From assembly GCA_003254925.1 (NCBI GenBank), contig QANZ01052889.1, forward strand, positions 19,720 through 83,719: 64,000 nucleotides of DNA, in the 5' to 3' direction. Below the pieces are notes generated by a model, which saw only the letters and a list, made by a program, of their open reading frames with translations, was not told the origin of the DNA and ran no database searches. Source of the stretch: Chamaecrista fasciculata. Its lineage: Eukaryota; Streptophyta; Magnoliopsida; Fabales; Fabaceae. This document shows, in pieces, positions 11,723-24,037 of the stretch (positions are counted from its first letter, which is position 1; every line of letters starts with the position of its first letter). Both the position numbers and the translations under genes were made by a program.

Positions 11723-13619
11723 TCAACCGGGACTGGACCGGCTCAAATGGGACACTTGGTTCAGTTGAACCGGATTCGCCGGACCATCAATCTGATTAGC
11801 ACCCTCCAAAAAGACACTATTCTCAATCATCACCGCCATATTGGGTATCAAAATTTCTTCATCATCATCTTCATCGGAGCCCATATCCATAATCCCATTA
11901 TTATTATTATTATTGTTATTATTCAGTATGGGGTCGTCGGCAGACTCTTCCGCCGCCGTCGCCGCCGTCAACGGCGTCGTCGGAGACCCTGGTTGACGGG
12001 CGACGGCGGAGGGCTTGTTGTTCCGTGTGCTGCCGGCGAGGGAATTCCGGTGAGTGGGTCGTGGATGAGTGTGGTCGCCGGTGTATGTGACGATGAACAT
12101 GTCCGGTTCAGTGTTGCTTTTTTCTACTTGTTTTCGAGCACCACAACCTTTGGAGCTACTGCATCTGTAATAATTCCTGTCATAATTATACCAATTGAAT
12201 CAAAATCAGCAAACCCCCAAATAAGGGAAATTTAAAGTAAACTAATAATTTTGTTTTGAAAGAAAGATGAACGGATAATTCAATTTCTGAAAAATTAAAA
12301 CAAACTAATTAGTATGTCATTTTGATTTTATAAAGAAAAGACATATTCATATTGATTTGATATTTTATAGATGAATTAAATTGTATATTTTAATCTTTTA
12401 AAGACTGAGCTTGGTGATCTTTCAGGGATTAAATTATTAATTTACTCAAAATTTAATTTAGGTTTTTAGAGAAAGTGAAGGAAAATGGAGTTGAATCCTT
12501 TAATCCTCTAAATTCCCTTGCATTTAGGTAATTTTACCACGGCTGAAAACATGAAATACTTCTACCAAAAAAAAATGAAATGCAGAATTTCATTGACATT
12601 TGAAGCTCAATGAAGGGTGAAGGAAAATGGAGAAAGTGAAGGAAAATGGAGTTGAATTCTCTAAGCTCTAAATTCCCCTGCATTTAAGCATAGCTAAGAA
12701 AAAATGAAATGCAGAATTTCATTGACATTTGAAGTTAATATAACTTGGAAAAACTGAAAAAGTTAATATTTTATTTGATTTTACCTTGGGAATGGAGAGC
12801 CTTTGATGGGCTTTTGACCATATTTTCTCCAAGCCCATAAATCTGAAGAGAGGTTTTCTGCAGTTACATGGCATACCATTTTCTTCTGTTGGCTCTTTCT
12901 GCAAAACATAAATACAAAAGCAAAAAAGAAAAAGTACCATTTAAAGCCACCAATATGTATAGTTGTATACTGTAAGAGGAGATATAGAAAAAATTAAAGC
13001 TTGATGAGTAAAAGATTCCTTACCTTTTTCTCGATCTGGTGGGTGTTTGAGCAGCTTGCATATTTGGAAAACTCATAGCAGAATTATTATTATTATTATT
13101 ACTGCTAATGATCTGGCGGTCGTCTTGAAATTTCTGTTGCTGAACTATTTGTAGTTGTTGATTTTGCTGTACAAGTTGGTCTGGGAATATTTTTTCTTCA
13201 TAACCAAAAGTGGAGGAATTAGCTTCTGGCATAATAGTATTAATGGATCCTATAGCCCCAGAAATATCAGGAAAAGGGGAAGAAGAAGAATTAGGATAGA
13301 TGCTCCTATTACAACCACTGGTAGTAGTGGATGTATTATTGGGGATAAAGGGCATGAACAATTGGTGTAACTCTTGAAACCCATTTGGTTGTATAAGATT
13401 ATTTGGTAAAGAAGAGGAGAATAATAATAATGGGTCATCATCATTTTCTTCTTCTTCTTCTTTTAATGGTAAAGTAGTAGTAGTAGTAGAAGAAAAAGAT
13501 GTCGATGTTCTGGTTGCGAGTATGGTTGAAGAAGTTTCTAAAGCAGTGGTGGTGGTTGTGGTGGTAGATCTACAACCACCGCGCACGACGGCGTAAAGAT
13601 CCCAGTCATCATCGGCCAT
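11723..13619 (-). CDS. WRKY27: WRKY group IIe transcription factor (WRKY22/27/29 type)
   Basis: A nuclear DNA-binding regulator; the WRKY domain binds W-box (TTGAC) promoter elements, and relatives act in immune and stress signalling. The exons are 13619-13024, 12898-12785 and 12176-11723, giving 387 residues with frame kept at both GT-AG junctions. The N-terminus [15 protein letters not shown] is typical of this subgroup. A basic stretch, TRSRKRKSQQKK, precedes the WRKYGQK heptad at residues 222-228. The zinc ligands are C242, C248, H272 and H274, giving C-X5-C-X23-H-X-H. The second intron splits the PR codon of the domain, the conserved site in WRKY genes outside group I/IIa-b. The tail has a poly-Asn run, an acidic patch and LIPNMAV, which points to WRKY27 more than WRKY22. 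One oddity is KGCGARK, where relatives usually have Leu or Ser after the cysteine. Family identity is very sure; orthology is probable. Confidence 0.93.
12475..12740. repeat. direct repeat inside WRKY intron 2
   Basis: A segment of about 100 bp containing GTGAAGGAAAATGGAGTTGA and ATGCAGAATTTCATTGACAT occurs twice, near 12475-12605 and 12630-12735. A worn MULE-type end lies beside it at about 12350-12450. Confidence 0.7.
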
Positions 13620-13856
13620 TTTTACAAAAGGGGAGTGAGAGAAAGAAAGAGAGATTTCTGGGTATGTCTACAAATTCTCACAGAATCAAGCAAATTAGAG
13701 AGAGAGAGAGAAGTGAGACAAATGGAGAAAAGATAGGCACAAAGGACGGCGCTGACTTTTGGGAGAATGGAAAACTTTCCAGAGAGAGAATGGAGTGTGA
13801 ACATTGATGATGATGATGATGGTGGAGCACTGGCTGACTTGGGTTATTGTTAATTA

Positions 13857-13864
13857 TATTTATA
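13857..13864 (-). promoter_or_regulatory. putative TATA box of the WRKY gene
   Basis: On the minus strand the sequence reads TATAAATA, about 240 bp upstream of the WRKY start codon, followed by a CT-rich leader. Position and sequence fit a core promoter, but no transcript evidence is available. Confidence 0.45.
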
Positions 13865-14939
13865 CCTAGAAAAAATAATAGCACATTATCAGAATTAAAT
13901 TAAAAATTATAGAGATACAGAGTTAAGAGGAAGGGTGATTTTTTTGTTTTTTATTTATAGCCTCAAGGATTTGGTCATTTTGGTTTGGGAGATTTGGGGG
14001 ATTCGTTTTTTGTGTCCAGGAAGGACAAATTCGGTTGCCTTTTTCATTGACTTTGTAAAATGTCAAAATGGGGACCCAAGCAAAGGTGGCAAAGCGTGGA
14101 CGATGATTCCGATGCTTTCAAAGATGCCTGCACTCACTATTGTGGTTAAAATCTCAAAATGGTCCCAAATATATGAGTTGGATTTTGAATTGGTCATAAA
14201 TATATCATTTAATTCATATTGGTCCAACATATTATCATGATTTTTTTACACTGGACCTAAACTTATTTTCAAGATGTAATTTGATCTCATTTGTTACTGG
14301 TCTCAACTAGGCAGAGAAAGAAATCTTCAAGAGTTAATACATATTTTCGAACTCATTGCATTTAGGCTTGAAATAAAATAGATATGATCAACTTCATTTA
14401 TTTGACTGTGAAACGAGAGAGACCCCGTCATCAACCCAAAAGAACTTGTCTCAACCCAATATATATATAACATGTCATCAGGCTTTTTAACTAAGCAATG
14501 TAGGACTTCAACACGCCTCTCTCACGCCCTATGTAGAAGCGTGAAGTCAACGAGTTATCTCTAGGGCAACCCACAGTAAGGCCTATCCATCCACATATGC
14601 TCAGGCCCACTCTAATATTATGTTACAAGGTCTAACTCACTCCAAAAGATTTATCAAAGGAAGATGATTGTCTCGGCCCTTATATACAGCATGTCAGCTC
14701 TTTAACTAGGTGATGTGAGACTTCAATAAACCTACTTTTGAAACCTGATTTAACTTCATTTGTTGATGAACCCAATTGGATAAAAAAAGTACTTATCAAA
14801 AGTAATTTGTAACTTTGGATTCGTCACATTTGAACTTGAAATATGAGAGATATGATCACACATTAATTAGTTTGAGACCAATTTGAAAAATTATCAAAAC
14901 ATGTAAGATTTATCTAAAATAAATAAAACACTTGGGACT
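13865..14939. other. intergenic sequence with degenerate repeats
   Basis: No supported gene is present. From about 14400 to 14740 the text has paired CATGTCATCAGGCTTTTTAACTA- and CATGTCAGCTCTTTAACTAG-like stretches about 200 bp apart, suggesting an old retroelement or tandem fragment. The 101-codon frame at 13935 matches no family I know. Confidence 0.4.
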
Positions 14940-15294
14940 TGATATTACTCCTTGGTTACGCCGAGTCGACCGATCCTGCATGAACTCCTTTGGTCCCTAT
15001 GAGAGTCTCCAATAACTAAGTCAATAATCCGGTAGAGTAAGGATAAGTGATATGAATCGTTGGGTTTAGGTTTTACCTGAAGGTCCTATTCATAGAAGAA
15101 TGAAGATGAGGGTCGTTGCCTCGTTGGGCACTAACTTACCGTTAGTGGGAGTGGCACTAACCTGCCTTAACCGTCATGATGATGACGGGTGCCAGCTTGG
15201 TCGGATGGGATGAGATGGGGGATTCCATCACTTGGCTAGCTCGGAGGAGCCTTCATGCTTGATGGGGCTAGGTGGTTTGGGCCTTGCCTTATCA
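14940..15294. mobile_element. solo LTR of an LTR retrotransposon
   Basis: The 355-bp sequence begins TGATATTACTCC and ends GCCTTATCA, so it has TG...CA termini with a TGAT/ATCA inverted end. A perfect 5-bp duplication, GGACT, flanks it at 14935-14939 and 15295-15299. No internal region or second LTR is present. The flanking sequence resembles an uninterrupted relative near 22325-22400, which supports the junctions. Confidence 0.82.
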
Positions 15295-15299
15295 GGACT

Positions 15300-15978
15300 A
15301 ATTTAAAATTGATTCCAGACGTTTAAGACCAATTCGAGATTTTGACCCACAATTGCCGACTAATTTAATTGTACTCCATATCGATCCCATTGTGATCTCC
15401 AAAACAGAAAAGTACTAGAGGATTAAAACGAAGCGTTTCTCCGTGCGTCCTTGTCGAGAGTGTACTACGAGTTGTACTAGTTATTATGCACCCTTAATAG
15501 TTCTTTCAAGTTTCAATATATATAAAGCTAATTAATTCATCTCAATGCTATGTCTTGAAAAATTTGATGATATTAAAGAAAATGTTTATCGATAAGCAAA
15601 GTGTCAAAGAAGAAATGAGCTACTACTAGTACTATTCCTACATATATATAGAAGGGGAGATAGCTTTGAATAATTCATATATACTTTGTTTTGTTAAACT
15701 TTCCAAAATATCATTGTGCCATAATCTTTTAGTTGACAACTGTCAACAAATAATTATATTATATATATAAAACATATATTAATTAAAATATTAAATTGAA
15801 CAAGTATAATTAGTATAACTAAGTGGCGTCCGCATTGTGAGTTATTGATAATAATTCCATATATTTGAGTAAGTTATTTCTTCTTTAGGGCTTAATTAAA
15901 GAAATTTTTTCATGTTTCATGGCTATTTGTGGAGAAATGCTTTATGGAGAAAAATATATTAGTTATACTTATAAATGA
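15300..15978. other. AT-rich intergenic stretch, no gene seen
   Basis: I see only AT-rich sequence and short AT runs, with no bounded element and no convincing ORF. Confidence 0.45.
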
Positions 15979-15987
15979 AAAATAGTT

Positions 15988-17473
15988 GGGTAAATTGCAA
16001 TTTGGTACCCTGTGGTTAGGGGCGGTTCCCCTTTGGAACCCTGAAAGAAAAATTTTTGCATTGTGGTACCCCGTGGTTTGCTCCGTTAGCGATTTGGTAC
16101 CTTGAGGTTTTTTTCTGTTAGTATTTAACGGCAAATGTTAGTTAAAATGTCAAAAATCTCCCAAAAAGTCTTCTCTTATGCGTTCAAGTCCTTTCCCTTT
16201 ACTAAAANNNNNNNNNNNNNNNNNNNNNNNNNNNNNNNNNNNNNNNNNNNNNNNNNNNNNNNNNNNNNNNNNNNNNNNNNNNNNNNNNNNNNNNNNNNNN
16301 NNNNNNNNNNNNNNNNNNNNNNNNNNNNNNNNNNNNNNNNNNNNNNNNNNNNNNNNNNNNNNNNNNNNNNNNNNNNNNNNNNNNNNNNNNNNNNNNNNNN
16401 NNNNNNNNNNNNNNNNNNNNNNNNNNNNNNNNNNNNNNNNNNNNNNNNNNNNNNNNNNNNNNNNNNNNNNNNNNNNNNNNNNNNNNNNNNNNNNNNNNNN
16501 NNNNNNNNNNNNNNNNNNNNNNNNNNNNNNNNNNNNNNNNNNNNNNNNNNNNNNNNNNNNNNNNNNNNNNNNNNNNNNNNNNNNNNNNNNNNNNNNNNNN
16601 NNNNNNNNNNNNNNNNNNNNNNNNNNNNNNNNNNNNNNNNNNNNNNNNNNNNNNNNNNNNNNNNNNNNNNNNNNNNNNNNNNNNNNNNNNNNNNNNNNNN
16701 NNNNNNNNNNNNNNNNNNNNNNNNNNNNNNNNNNNNNNNNNNNNNNNNNNNNNNNNNNNNNNNNNNNNNNNNNNNNNNNNNNNNNNNNNNNNNNNNNNNN
16801 NNNNNNNNNNNNNNNNNNNNNNNNNNNNNNNNNNNNNNNNNNNNNNNNNNNNNNNNNNNNNNNNNNNNNNNNNNNNNNNNNNNNNNNNNNNNNNNNNNNN
16901 NNNNNNNNNNNNNNNNNNNNNNNNNNNNNNNNNNNNNNNNNNNNNNNNNNNNNNNNNNNNNNNNNNNNNNNNNNNNNNNNNNNNNNNNNNNNNNNNNNNN
17001 NNNNNNNNNNNNNNNNNNNNNNNNNNNNNNNNNNNNNNNNNNNNNNNNNNNNNNNNNNNNNAAATTTAGGGTTTAGGGTTTTAAGATTTTAGGGTTTAAG
17101 GTTTTTAAAATTTTTAAGGACTAAATTGGAATGTTTGAAAGAATTTTGGGACACTTTACAATTTTATTTTGAGAATTTGGGACTAAAATAAATGAAAATG
17201 ATGAAAAAGAGGGAGAATTGAGAATAATAATTAATTCTTTATGTTTTGATCCTTTTTAGTAAAGGGAAAGGACTTAAACGCATAAGAGAAGACTTTTTGG
17301 GAGATTTTTGACATTTTAACTAACATTTGCCGTTAAATACTAACAGAAAAAAACCTCAGGGTACCAAATCGCTAACGGAGCAAACCACGGGGTACCACAA
17401 TGCAAAAAATTTTCTTTCAGGGTACCAAAGGGGAACCGCCCCTAACCACAGGGTACCAAATTGCAATTTACCC
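15988..17473. mobile_element. MULE with long arms around an assembly gap
   Basis: The tip GGGTAAATTGCAATTTGGTA is mirrored at the right end. A perfect 9-bp duplication, AAAATAGTT, lies at 15979-15987 and 17474-17482. The arms match those of the KANADI-carrying MULE at 53989-55855, including TAGTAAAGGGAAAGGACTTA and its inverse. Positions 16207-17061 are N, so any captured cargo is invisible. Apparent long frames across the gap are artefacts. GGTACC-like motifs recur at 16004, 16036, 16065 and 16096. Confidence 0.9.
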
Positions 17474-17482
17474 AAAATAGTT

Positions 17483-19007
17483 TGGTGATATAGCATAGGA
17501 TATTTCAAAAGCTATGTTTGCACTAATACGGGTGTTGGTATTTGATGAATACGAGTACGAATATGGGATACAACTATTTTATTAGAAAATTGTGAAATAA
17601 GAGTACAATAATATTTATTTAAATATAAAATTAATAACAGAAATTTATATCATTTTTCTTGTAAAAGTATGAACATTTTAATTTGTTTACTAATTTTAAA
17701 AAATTGAAGATCTAATGCAATAAAAATAAAATTAGATAGAAACACAATCATATTTTATAAAATAATAAATTTATAATATTCTATAAGTACACAAGAGTAT
17801 TTATAGAATACGAGTTCAAACACGAACCCAATACAAATATAACATCACTTTTGAAATAACCGTGCTTCACAGTTTAAAGTTAGGACTAGAGCATAATCAA
17901 AATAAAGTACATACAAATCATATTTTCAATTGATCTTAAAAAAATTAGATTATTTTGTAGTATTTTTGTATATTTTTAGTAGTTTTTATCATTAACTGTA
18001 TATGAAGGAATTACAGATTAAACAAATATAAAATATATAAATCTCTAAACATATATGGGGAGAAAAACAAATTTACTAACTTGGAAGAGTTGAAGATATA
18101 ATATTAAATCTGAACAAATAGTAGATTCAACTCATGAGTCATGATAACAGATCTGGCAAAAAAAAAGTTATGAAATTTTACAAAAAGAAACTCTTATATT
18201 GATAGTAATTAATATCAAATTTTAAAATATTTTTTAAATTTTTCATAAGACATGTAAAATTATATTGTATCATTCAATATCTATTGATGAGAAATCTGTA
18301 ATTGTTTTAAGGATGATCACTCCAATCTCTCTAGATGGTATGCCCTTATCCATTCAAAGAATCGTTCAAAGGCTTTGGATTCACACCTACAATATTAGAA
18401 ATTGGATCCTCTAAAACTAGATTCTTTGGAGTTTTTTGTATTTGGACCATTTTTAACCGTTTAATTTCTTGCTCGTCTTTGAGATCTTGACACGTGGTGA
18501 TGAGCTCACTTAACAAAACGCATGATTTTATGGTCTTAGTTGACTGAGCGATTCAATACAGAAGAGTGCAGAGAGCCTCTAATTACAAAGAATTCGAGTC
18601 CACAAAATTAAACAGTTTAACAAATTTGACCTCACTATTTCAGTACCTTCTCCACATATATAAGGTATCTAACTTGCATCTCTCATCTCACATCTCACAT
18701 CTCACTTTCTCTACTCTCCTATTTATTTACTAATTTGAGTGTTTTTTTTTAACTAATTTGAATGTTAGAGGAGTATTACAGGTTTCTCATCCCATTCCAT
18801 CATACTTTCTTATTTCTTTGTAGGTTATCCTTGCCATTATTCTATTGGAATAATCCCAATTTCATTATATATTATTATTTTATAAAATTTCAAAATATAA
18901 AATATGACTAATTTATTATTTATTTTATTGAATGTGTCATATATAATTTTTTATAATGTACAATATATTAATATATATATATACATACATACATACATAC
19001 ATACATA
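17483..19007. other. AT-rich intergenic stretch, no gene seen
   Basis: No gene is supported. The segment near 18395-18615 has GGATCC-type ends and could be a worn MITE. A TACA microsatellite runs from about 18982 to 19010. Confidence 0.4.
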
Positions 19008-20238
19008 CATAGTACAAAAAATCGGACCGGATTGGACGGTTCAACCGGTGAACCAGACACCAGGCCGATTTGGAAGAAGTCAAAATTTCGTTATGCATTT
19101 GACCCGGCCATTCACCGGTTCAACTCGCTCGGGTCAGCTTGGACCGGTGAACCGTGAATCGGTTTGGCCCAATAAATTTTGCAAAAATTATATGTTGACC
19201 CCAAAAAAATTTTAGAAAATTACAAATAGGTCCCTGGATACATATTATCTAGGGACTAAAGTGAAAACTTTAAAAAAAAATTAGGAGTCAATATGTAATT
19301 TTTACAAAAATTGTTATGGTTAAAATTGCAAAATATCTCCAAAGGATACCAAAGTGTTAATGGAGAATACCAGAGGGTACCAAAGTGTCATTTTTCAAAC
19401 CACAGGGTACCAAAGTAAAATATAACCAAACCACAAGGTACTAAAGTGTAATTTACCTTAAGTTTTATGTAGTGTGACTTAAATATTTGAGACTTATTAT
19501 ATGTGATGGACCTATGGTTATGTTTAAATTTTGGGTAAATTACACAAAAGGTCCTGTGGTTTGTCCCATTTTCAGATAGGGTCCATGTGGTTTAAAAAGT
19601 GTCAAATAGGGTCCCTGTGGTTTACTCCGTTAACAAAAATGGTTCTAAGGTATATTTACGTCCAAAATTTGACGGGAATCTTAGTTAATATACTATTTTA
19701 AGACTCTAACTATTAATTTTTATGCGTTTGACTCCCTATTTGTATTAAATTTGACGGAAATCTTAGTTAAAATACAATTTTAAGATCCTAACTATTACTA
19801 TGAAATTTTTTTTTTTTTTGTGTCAAAGTTCTTCTCTCATACAAATAAGGAGTCAAACACATAAAAATTAATAGTTAGGGTCTTAAAATAGTATAGCCAA
19901 ATTTTCTATCAAATTTTGAACGGAAATATACCTCAGGACCTTTTTTGTTAACGGAGCAAACCACAGGGACCCTATTTGACACTTTTTAAACCACAGGGAC
20001 CTTATCTGAAAATGGGCCAAACCACAAGGCCCTTTTGTGTAATTTACCCTTAATTTTTACGTTATATTTAAATTATTGTAAGATACTAATGTGTATTTGA
20101 TGAATATGTATATTTGAAAATGTATTTTTTAAGTAAACCAGCTTAATTGATTGAACTAGCGACCCAGCGGTTGAACCATTGAACCAGTGACCCAAGTCTT
20201 TCATCGAGTCAATGGCCGATTCGGTTTTTTGCACTATG
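19008..20238. mobile_element. hAT-like CCGGTT-rich element with nested insertions
   Basis: The left end CATAGTACAAAAAATCGG and right end CGGTTTTTTGCACTATG match the termini of the element at 2652-3105. The left flank is a TACA microsatellite, so the target duplication cannot be judged. The element contains one arm of a GGTACC-type MULE at about 19340-19460 and the complete MULE 19533-20049. Confidence 0.6.
19533..20049. mobile_element. MULE nested in hAT-like element
   Basis: GGGTAAATTACACAAAAGGT is mirrored by CCTTTTGTGTAATTTACCC. The flanks TTAAATTTT (19524-19532) and TTAATTTTT (20050-20058) match at 8 of 9 positions. GGTCC-type motifs start at 19550, 19580 and 19610, with GGTTC at 19641. 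Confidence 0.82.
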
Positions 20239-20344
20239 AATTCATATACATATGTATTTATTTAATTGTAACTAGTTAGACTACAATCTGAGTATATTCT
20301 AACTATTGTACTTCAAATCAGTATATTAATCAATTCAATAATCC

Positions 20345-21110
20345 GTTTGATTTCTAAAACATTAGTTTATGGGTTGATTGAGAGGATGATTTTGAAGTAG
20401 TGAGGGGTGAGATGAGATGGTTTGAAAGCCTAAATCATTAATTGTGAGTTTAATTAATGAGTGAGATGAAATGAATTAGGAATAATTATTCTAAATCACT
20501 TTTTTTTGTCAAGTTTTAAATCACTTAAATGCTTATTTTTTCATGGTTTCAAATTTTCAATATTTTTTTTTTCTTTTAATTTTATCATACTTTTAAATTT
20601 TTAAAAATTATATATATTATCTCTTTATAAAAAGAGTATTATTGATAACTACAAATTTTAACCTACATTTTCTCATTAATAATAATAATACAATATTCGA
20701 TTAATGTAAACAATATTACAACATTCAAATAAAAATCTGTTTTTAAATACTTTTTCATAAAACAAATTAATAATTTAACAAATAATATATAACAACCTCC
20801 AACTCTACAAATTAATAATAGAATCCCACGGGACTAATTCATTATCTCAATCTCATCTCATTATTTCTTACCATTTCTACCCCTATACAAATTACAAAAA
20901 CCATCAATTTTTTTTTACCAACCACAATCATTACATACACTTTTATATAATTTCACACCCTATTTAACATCATTATCACTAAAATCACCCAAACACCAAT
21001 ACATCATCTCATCTCATCCAATTAAAAAATAATCTCATCTCATCCATTTGGATGAGATTGGATTAGAATTGAAAGTCTCCCAAAACAGACCCTTAATTCA
21101 CTCCCTCCCA
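20345..21110. repeat. foldback element, diverged relative of the 1.4-kb family
   Basis: GATTGAGAGGATGATTTTGA-like sequence on the left pairs loosely with TCATCTCATCCATTTGG-like sequence on the right. The segment ACCACAATCATTACATAC near 20920 is shared with the elements at 4425 and 32530. Ends are uncertain. Confidence 0.4.
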
Positions 21111-21560
21111 TCTAATTCTTTGACCACCTTATTCAATTCTCTTACAAACTTTCAATCATAAAACCTCAAATATGTCCCACCTCAGTGAACCCTCGAAACC
21201 CAATTCACCTAAACATTCTTTACCCAAAAACAAGCCCTTAAATTAATCAACAAAATAATCCATATTTGAATCACTCATATTATTTTGATTTGCTTAAATT
21301 TTTCTTTTTTCTGGACTGTGATTTGCTTAAAATACACGTGCAGGATAAACATGATGTCAATTCGAAGGCTGACACAAAATTCACAGCTCATATACAGACG
21401 CGTGGGAGTGGTTACCGCTTATGTACGAACAACTTTAGGTGGCCCCCACACTTCTAGTAAAAACAGAGATCCACAAATACAACTTTTTCAAGTTTTTATT
21501 TTTAAATGGCAAAAAAGCAAGTTAAAATGTCTCAAATGTATGGATTAATTAAATATTTTA

Positions 21561-21935
21561 GGCAAGACTACTAATTTCACCTTCAAACTTTACATCAACT
21601 ATCAATTTCATCCTCAATCTTTTTCTGTAATCAATTTCGTCCCAATGTTTTACGTTTTGGTCAATTTTATCATTTGACTAATTTTTTTTCAATAAATTAA
21701 CGACAAACTGCATTCTGTTTTTCAATGAATTAGTATTTAAGTTTCTTTTTATATCAATTTAATATTATATATCATTTGTCACGTAAATTGTATCGTTAAA
21801 ATTTGGTCAAAATAAGAAAAAGATAAAATTGACCAAATAGTGAAATATTAGGGATACAATTGACAACAAAAAAAAATATTAAGGAGGAAATTGACAGTTG
21901 GTGTAAAGTTTGAGGATGGAATTAGTACTTTTGCC
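21561..21935. mobile_element. small MULE, GGCAAGACTACTAATTTC family
   Basis: The 375-bp inverted repeat is flanked by a perfect 9-bp duplication, AATATTTTA, at 21552-21560 and 21936-21944. TTTCACC, TTTCATCC, TTTCGTCC and TTTATC start at 21575, 21606, 21635 and 21666. Confidence 0.85.
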
Positions 21936-22768
21936 AATATTTTATTTGTTTTAAATTGATCTTATATATTTTTATAATTTCTTAAATTAATCCAAACATA
22001 ATGAATGTGGTAATAGATTTCTTGTTTCAAGTTCGAAAGACAAATCTAGAATTAGGAGACTACTTTTGACGAATACATTTTCTATCTAGGTATAACCGTT
22101 AATGAATGAGAACAAATCGAATTAGAAAAATAGGTCACATATTTTACAGTCAAACAAGTAAAATTAATCATCTCTCTTATTTCAAGTCTAAATGCGACAG
22201 ATTCAAAATGCACTAACTTTCAAGAGTTCCTTCTTTACTCAATCGAGAGTGAGACTGTTAGCAAATAAGGTCAAATTGTGTATTGTAAGTAGGCTGAGGA
22301 TCAATTTGAGAAATTATAAAAACATTTACGATCAATCTAAAATAAATAAAATATTGATGACTAATTTGAAATCCATTCCATATATTTAGGACCAATTTAA
22401 TGTTTTAACCAATAAAAAAATTTCAAGTTCTAATTTAGTGATCCAACAACATGACGCGTCTCAGTGAGCTTCCCAGACCACACATCACCGAGAGCACAAG
22501 GATCGATCCCACCCGTCCGATTGATCACACGTGTAAAAATTAAATGTTTTTGTTGATATTGCGGGCCCCACCACAAGGACCAAAATGGTTAAACAAATAA
22601 AATTAAGAAAGTTCCTGTAATTTACTCTTTTGTTCACCGAAGATCGTGCTTGTTTTGCTGCTATTGCGGAAGCAGAAGTGACAAAATAAAAATATGGAGC
22701 CCTTAAAATTTGGGTTTCCTCTGATTCCATTTATTGTTTTGGCTTATTCTATGGAGAGATAAATTTTT

Positions 22769-23035
22769 CAATAAACTAACAATTTAGTCCCTGAAAGATT
22801 ACCGAGCTGACAACTTAGTTCTTGAAAAATTGAAATGTACAATTTAGTTTCTAATATATCAAAATGGTATACTAATAAGTCATTTTTATGAACTAAATAG
22901 TTTACCGTTTTAATTTTTCAGGGATTAAGTAGTATATCATTTTGATCTTTCAATGGTTAAAATGTACATTTCAATTTTTTAAGGACTGAATTGTCAACTC
23001 GGTGATCTTTCAGGGATTAAATTATTAGTTTACTC
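22769..23035. mobile_element. small MULE-type MITE, GAGTAAACTAA family
   Basis: The ends CAATAAACTAACAATTTAGT and TTATTAGTTTACTC are flanked by a perfect 9-bp duplication, TAAATTTTT, at 22760-22768 and 23036-23044. The left tip carries a base change relative to the GAGTAAAC consensus. The sequence between 21945 and 22759 holds a second copy of the target region of the 14940 solo LTR, and otherwise nothing identified. Confidence 0.8.
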
Positions 23036-23338
23036 TAAATTTTTAAGGTAATATTTTTTTAACTATTTGATTTAATTTTTTTATTTTAAAATCTGTATAA
23101 TATTTTAATTTATAAAATTTAAATTTCGAATTGGGGAGTGGCTAAGGAAGCCTATCCTCTCTCCAAAATGTTTGCCTTTTTTATTTACTACCTTTCTTTA
23201 TTTAGGTGAATACCAAAAAAAAAATGCTTTTTAATGTTTACCTGAGAAAGATAATCTTTGCGACTTTAATTACTTTACAGTGCAAGTTATGTCTAGTTTG
23301 ATTGATTCTCCTTATTTTCCAAATTGAAAAATGATGAA

Positions 23339-23362
23339 ATATATATATATATATATATATAT
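23339..23362. repeat. (AT)n microsatellite
   Basis: An uninterrupted alternating A/T run. Confidence 0.85.
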
Positions 23363-23817
23363 GGGGAGAAACTTAAATTAGTCCTTTATATTTCATTTAT
23401 TTTAATTTATTGTTACATATTTTTATAATTTTTTAAATTGACAACAAACCTATTTTCAAGACATTATTTAACTTTATTGTTAATGATCTCAACTAATAAG
23501 TAGGGAAAAAAAACTTTAAAAGTTAGTACATATTTTTTAAACTCGTTACATTCAAATTTAAAATAAAAAATTATTATTATTTGAAAAATCTCAAACATAT
23601 TTATATTTTCAAAGTGTAATTATTGTTCCTTAAAAAGTGTCCTAAAAATACTTATTAAATAAACCCTTAGGAGACATTTGTACACACATTATTTTTTATC
23701 TTCAAGAATATAATTTCCAAGAATATAAAAAAAATTGTTTGGATAAGTTAAAATATCCTTGAGATTATCTTACAATATGTTGAGACATATATAATACTAG
23801 AGGCTTTGCGTGCCCGT

Positions 23818-24003
23818 TTATGTAAAATAAATGAGGGACTAAATCGTTAATTTAGTAAAAAAGAAGGGATCATATAATAATTTTCCTCTTATTATTAATT
23901 TAGGGCACGCAAATATGTTTGTAAAACAAATGAGGGACTAAATCGTTAACTCAGTAAAAAAGAAGGGATCAAATAATAATTTTTCTCTTATTATTAATTT
24001 TGT
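23818..24003. repeat. tandem direct duplication, unit about 105 bp
   Basis: Two adjacent copies contain AAATGAGGGACTAAATCGTT and AAAAAAGAAGGGATCA. They differ at a few bases, for example TTTAG versus CTCAG before the TAAAAAAG motif. Confidence 0.75.
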
Positions 24004-24037
24004 ACTATAGTTTTAAAATGTGGACTACCAGAAAGGG

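Noticed and set aside
11747..12235. 162-codon plus-strand frame with an Arg-rich stretch
   Set aside because: It is antisense to WRKY exon 3; the Arg run mirrors the Ala/Thr-rich repeat of the WRKY tail.
13155..13444. Plus- and minus-strand frames of 64-71 codons
   Set aside because: They are alternative frames of WRKY exon 1.
16135..17092. Two open frames of over 300 codons
   Set aside because: They consist almost entirely of N and exist only because the gap has no stop codons.
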